DNA from: Naegleria lovaniensis
Taxonomy: Eukaryota > Heterolobosea > Eutetramitea > Acrasida > Naegleriidae
DNA: 64,000 nt
Reading direction: 5' to 3'
Assembly (NCBI RefSeq): GCF_003324165.1
Contig: NW_025407850.1
Location: forward strand, 1 to 64,000
Position numbers and translations under genes: made by a program. Positions 63,325-64,000 of the stretch are shown one piece after another (position 1 is the stretch's first letter; each line of letters begins with the position of its first letter). The notes under the pieces were generated by a model. It searched no databases and had not been told where the DNA came from. It worked only from the letters and a program-made list of their open reading frames with translations.

Positions 63325-63390
63325 TTTTTGTTGATTAAATTTTCAAGAGATTAAAAAGTTTTAATTCGTAATAATAATTCGATTAAAAAA
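63325..63390. promoter_or_regulatory. 66-bp divergent promoter
   Basis: SURF1 and the partial gene at 63391 start 66 bp apart on opposite strands. The interval is A/T-rich, with an A-run directly before each ATG and TAATAATAATTCG in the middle. It must carry the proximal signals for both genes. Confidence 0.5.
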
Positions 63391-64000
63391 ATGATGAAAT
63401 CAATGATGAACAAGCACAATTGGATGAGTTTCAAAACTGCAAGAAAATTCTTTTACCAAGAAGCAACAAGCTATTCATTCGGATCATCATCATCATGTTC
63501 CATCATTCACCAACAACAACAACAACAACGAAATTTTCATTCCGATCGAATGAACAGCGCTCCACCCACCATTAAACCCATTCAGGCCAATGAATTTTAC
63601 AAATTTTCAAGAGATTTTGCCATTGCATCTGCAAAAGCCTCCAATCAAATCGATAGTATATTCAGAGTGCCAAACAAACAAAATGATGCCAAGAAGGAGA
63701 ATGCCATCCGATCATACAGTCAAATGATGTTAGCATTGTATTTGTATCATTGGCTTACAACAGGAGGTGATAAATTGAAAGAGCCTTCCATTGCAAAGGC
63801 TGTCTCTCTACTGGATCAAGTGACACCATTACAAAGTGGGACTGAACAAAATATTCAAATTCGAGAATTGATGGCTCGAGAATTTGCCAATGCATTCTCT
63901 GCCAATGATACTGAGATTGAACGATTGAAAAAGATAAGTGTTGATGAACGACAAAATATTGTGAGGGCAGGTTCCTTACTCATAGCTTATCCATTCCTGA
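63391..64000 (+). CDS. Unknown helical protein, 3' end beyond window
   Basis: The frame is open from the ATG at 63391, behind a run of A, to the window end (203 codons). The first 60 residues are Lys/Arg/Ser-rich without acids until FYQE and include a six-Gln run, which could be a mitochondrial presequence. The rest is helical: ANEFYKFSRDFAIASAKAS, SYSQMMLALYLYHWLTTGG, SLLDQVTPLQSG. I do not recognise the family. Sharing a promoter with SURF1 makes a mitochondrial role plausible but unproven. Confidence 0.7.
   Translation, partial: MMKSMMNKHNWMSFKTARKFFYQEATSYSFGSSSSCSIIHQQQQQQRNFHSDRMNSAPPTIKPIQANEFYKFSRDFAIASAKASNQIDSIFRVPNKQNDAKKENAIRSYSQMMLALYLYHWLTTGGDKLKEPSIAKAVSLLDQVTPLQSGTEQNIQIRELMAREFANAFSANDTEIERLKKISVDERQNIVRAGSLLIAYPFL

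Noticed and set aside
1-64000. Search by eye for tRNA T-loops, rRNA blocks, reverse transcriptase, integrase, transposase or capsid motifs
   Set aside because: GGTTCAAAT-like strings (for example near 8250 and 29925) lack cloverleaf partners, and no frame carries polymerase, integrase, transposase or capsid signatures.

Overview
The window looks like nuclear DNA of a heterolobosean amoeboflagellate close to Naegleria. The evidence is AT-rich spacers, dense short intergenic regions, GT-AG introns of roughly 60-270 nt, long Ser/Gln/His-rich tails, F-box/LRR proteins with the 'YMKNLTSLDLS' style of repeat, NHL-repeat proteins, a eukaryotic hybrid histidine kinase, and start codons sitting directly behind runs of A. 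The species cannot be fixed from the sequence. I saw no rRNA or tRNA gene, no CRISPR array, and no transposon or virus-like element.

Layout. 1-10.3 kb: the 5' part of a GAF histidine kinase (-), a two-span membrane protein (+), an intronless RWP-RK factor (-), a 2 kb gap, and a second RWP-RK factor (-) whose DNA-binding domain is cut by three introns. 10.8-20.7 kb: a large helical (TPR-like) protein (-), a FERM-LRR fusion (+), a vasohibin-type tubulin carboxypeptidase (+) and a dual-specificity phosphatase (+). 21-29.3 kb: two tandem F-box/LRR paralogues (+), a SIRT2/3-like sirtuin (-) and a giant His/Pro/Tyr-rich protein (-). 31-40.8 kb: an ATRX-like SNF2 ATPase (+), a Q-rich coiled-coil protein (-), an R2R3 Myb factor (-) and an RlaP/YcgL-type nucleotidyltransferase (+). 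40.8-48 kb: an XLF/NHEJ1 homologue (-), an EF-hand locus whose two lobes lie in different frames (-), an R-SNARE with a Cys-rich lipidation-type tail (-), an NHL-repeat protein with a decayed front (+) and an orphan actin (+). 48.3-64 kb: a 2365-residue receptor with signal peptide, Kelch-like part, EGF repeats, GPS site, seven membrane spans and RGS domain (-), two more LRR genes (divergent), a doubled IQ/C2HC zinc protein (-), a free-standing proprotein-convertase propeptide (+), SURF1 (-) and a partial unknown gene (+).

There are no operons. Genes are single units on both strands, some sharing 65-66 bp divergent promoters. Themes recur: microtubule/actin cytoskeleton (vasohibin, FERM-LRR, orphan actin), signalling (histidine kinase, GPS-7TM-RGS receptor, EF-hand, DUSP), chromatin and repair (SNF2, sirtuin, XLF, nucleotidyltransferase), and transcription (two RWP-RK, one Myb). 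The strongest candidates for something little described are the 7TM-RGS receptor with a GPS site, the stand-alone convertase propeptide, the vasohibin and XLF homologues outside animals, and the split EF-hand locus.

Exon joins below were worked out by eye from GT/AG sites, reading phase and domain continuity. No cDNA or database search was available.
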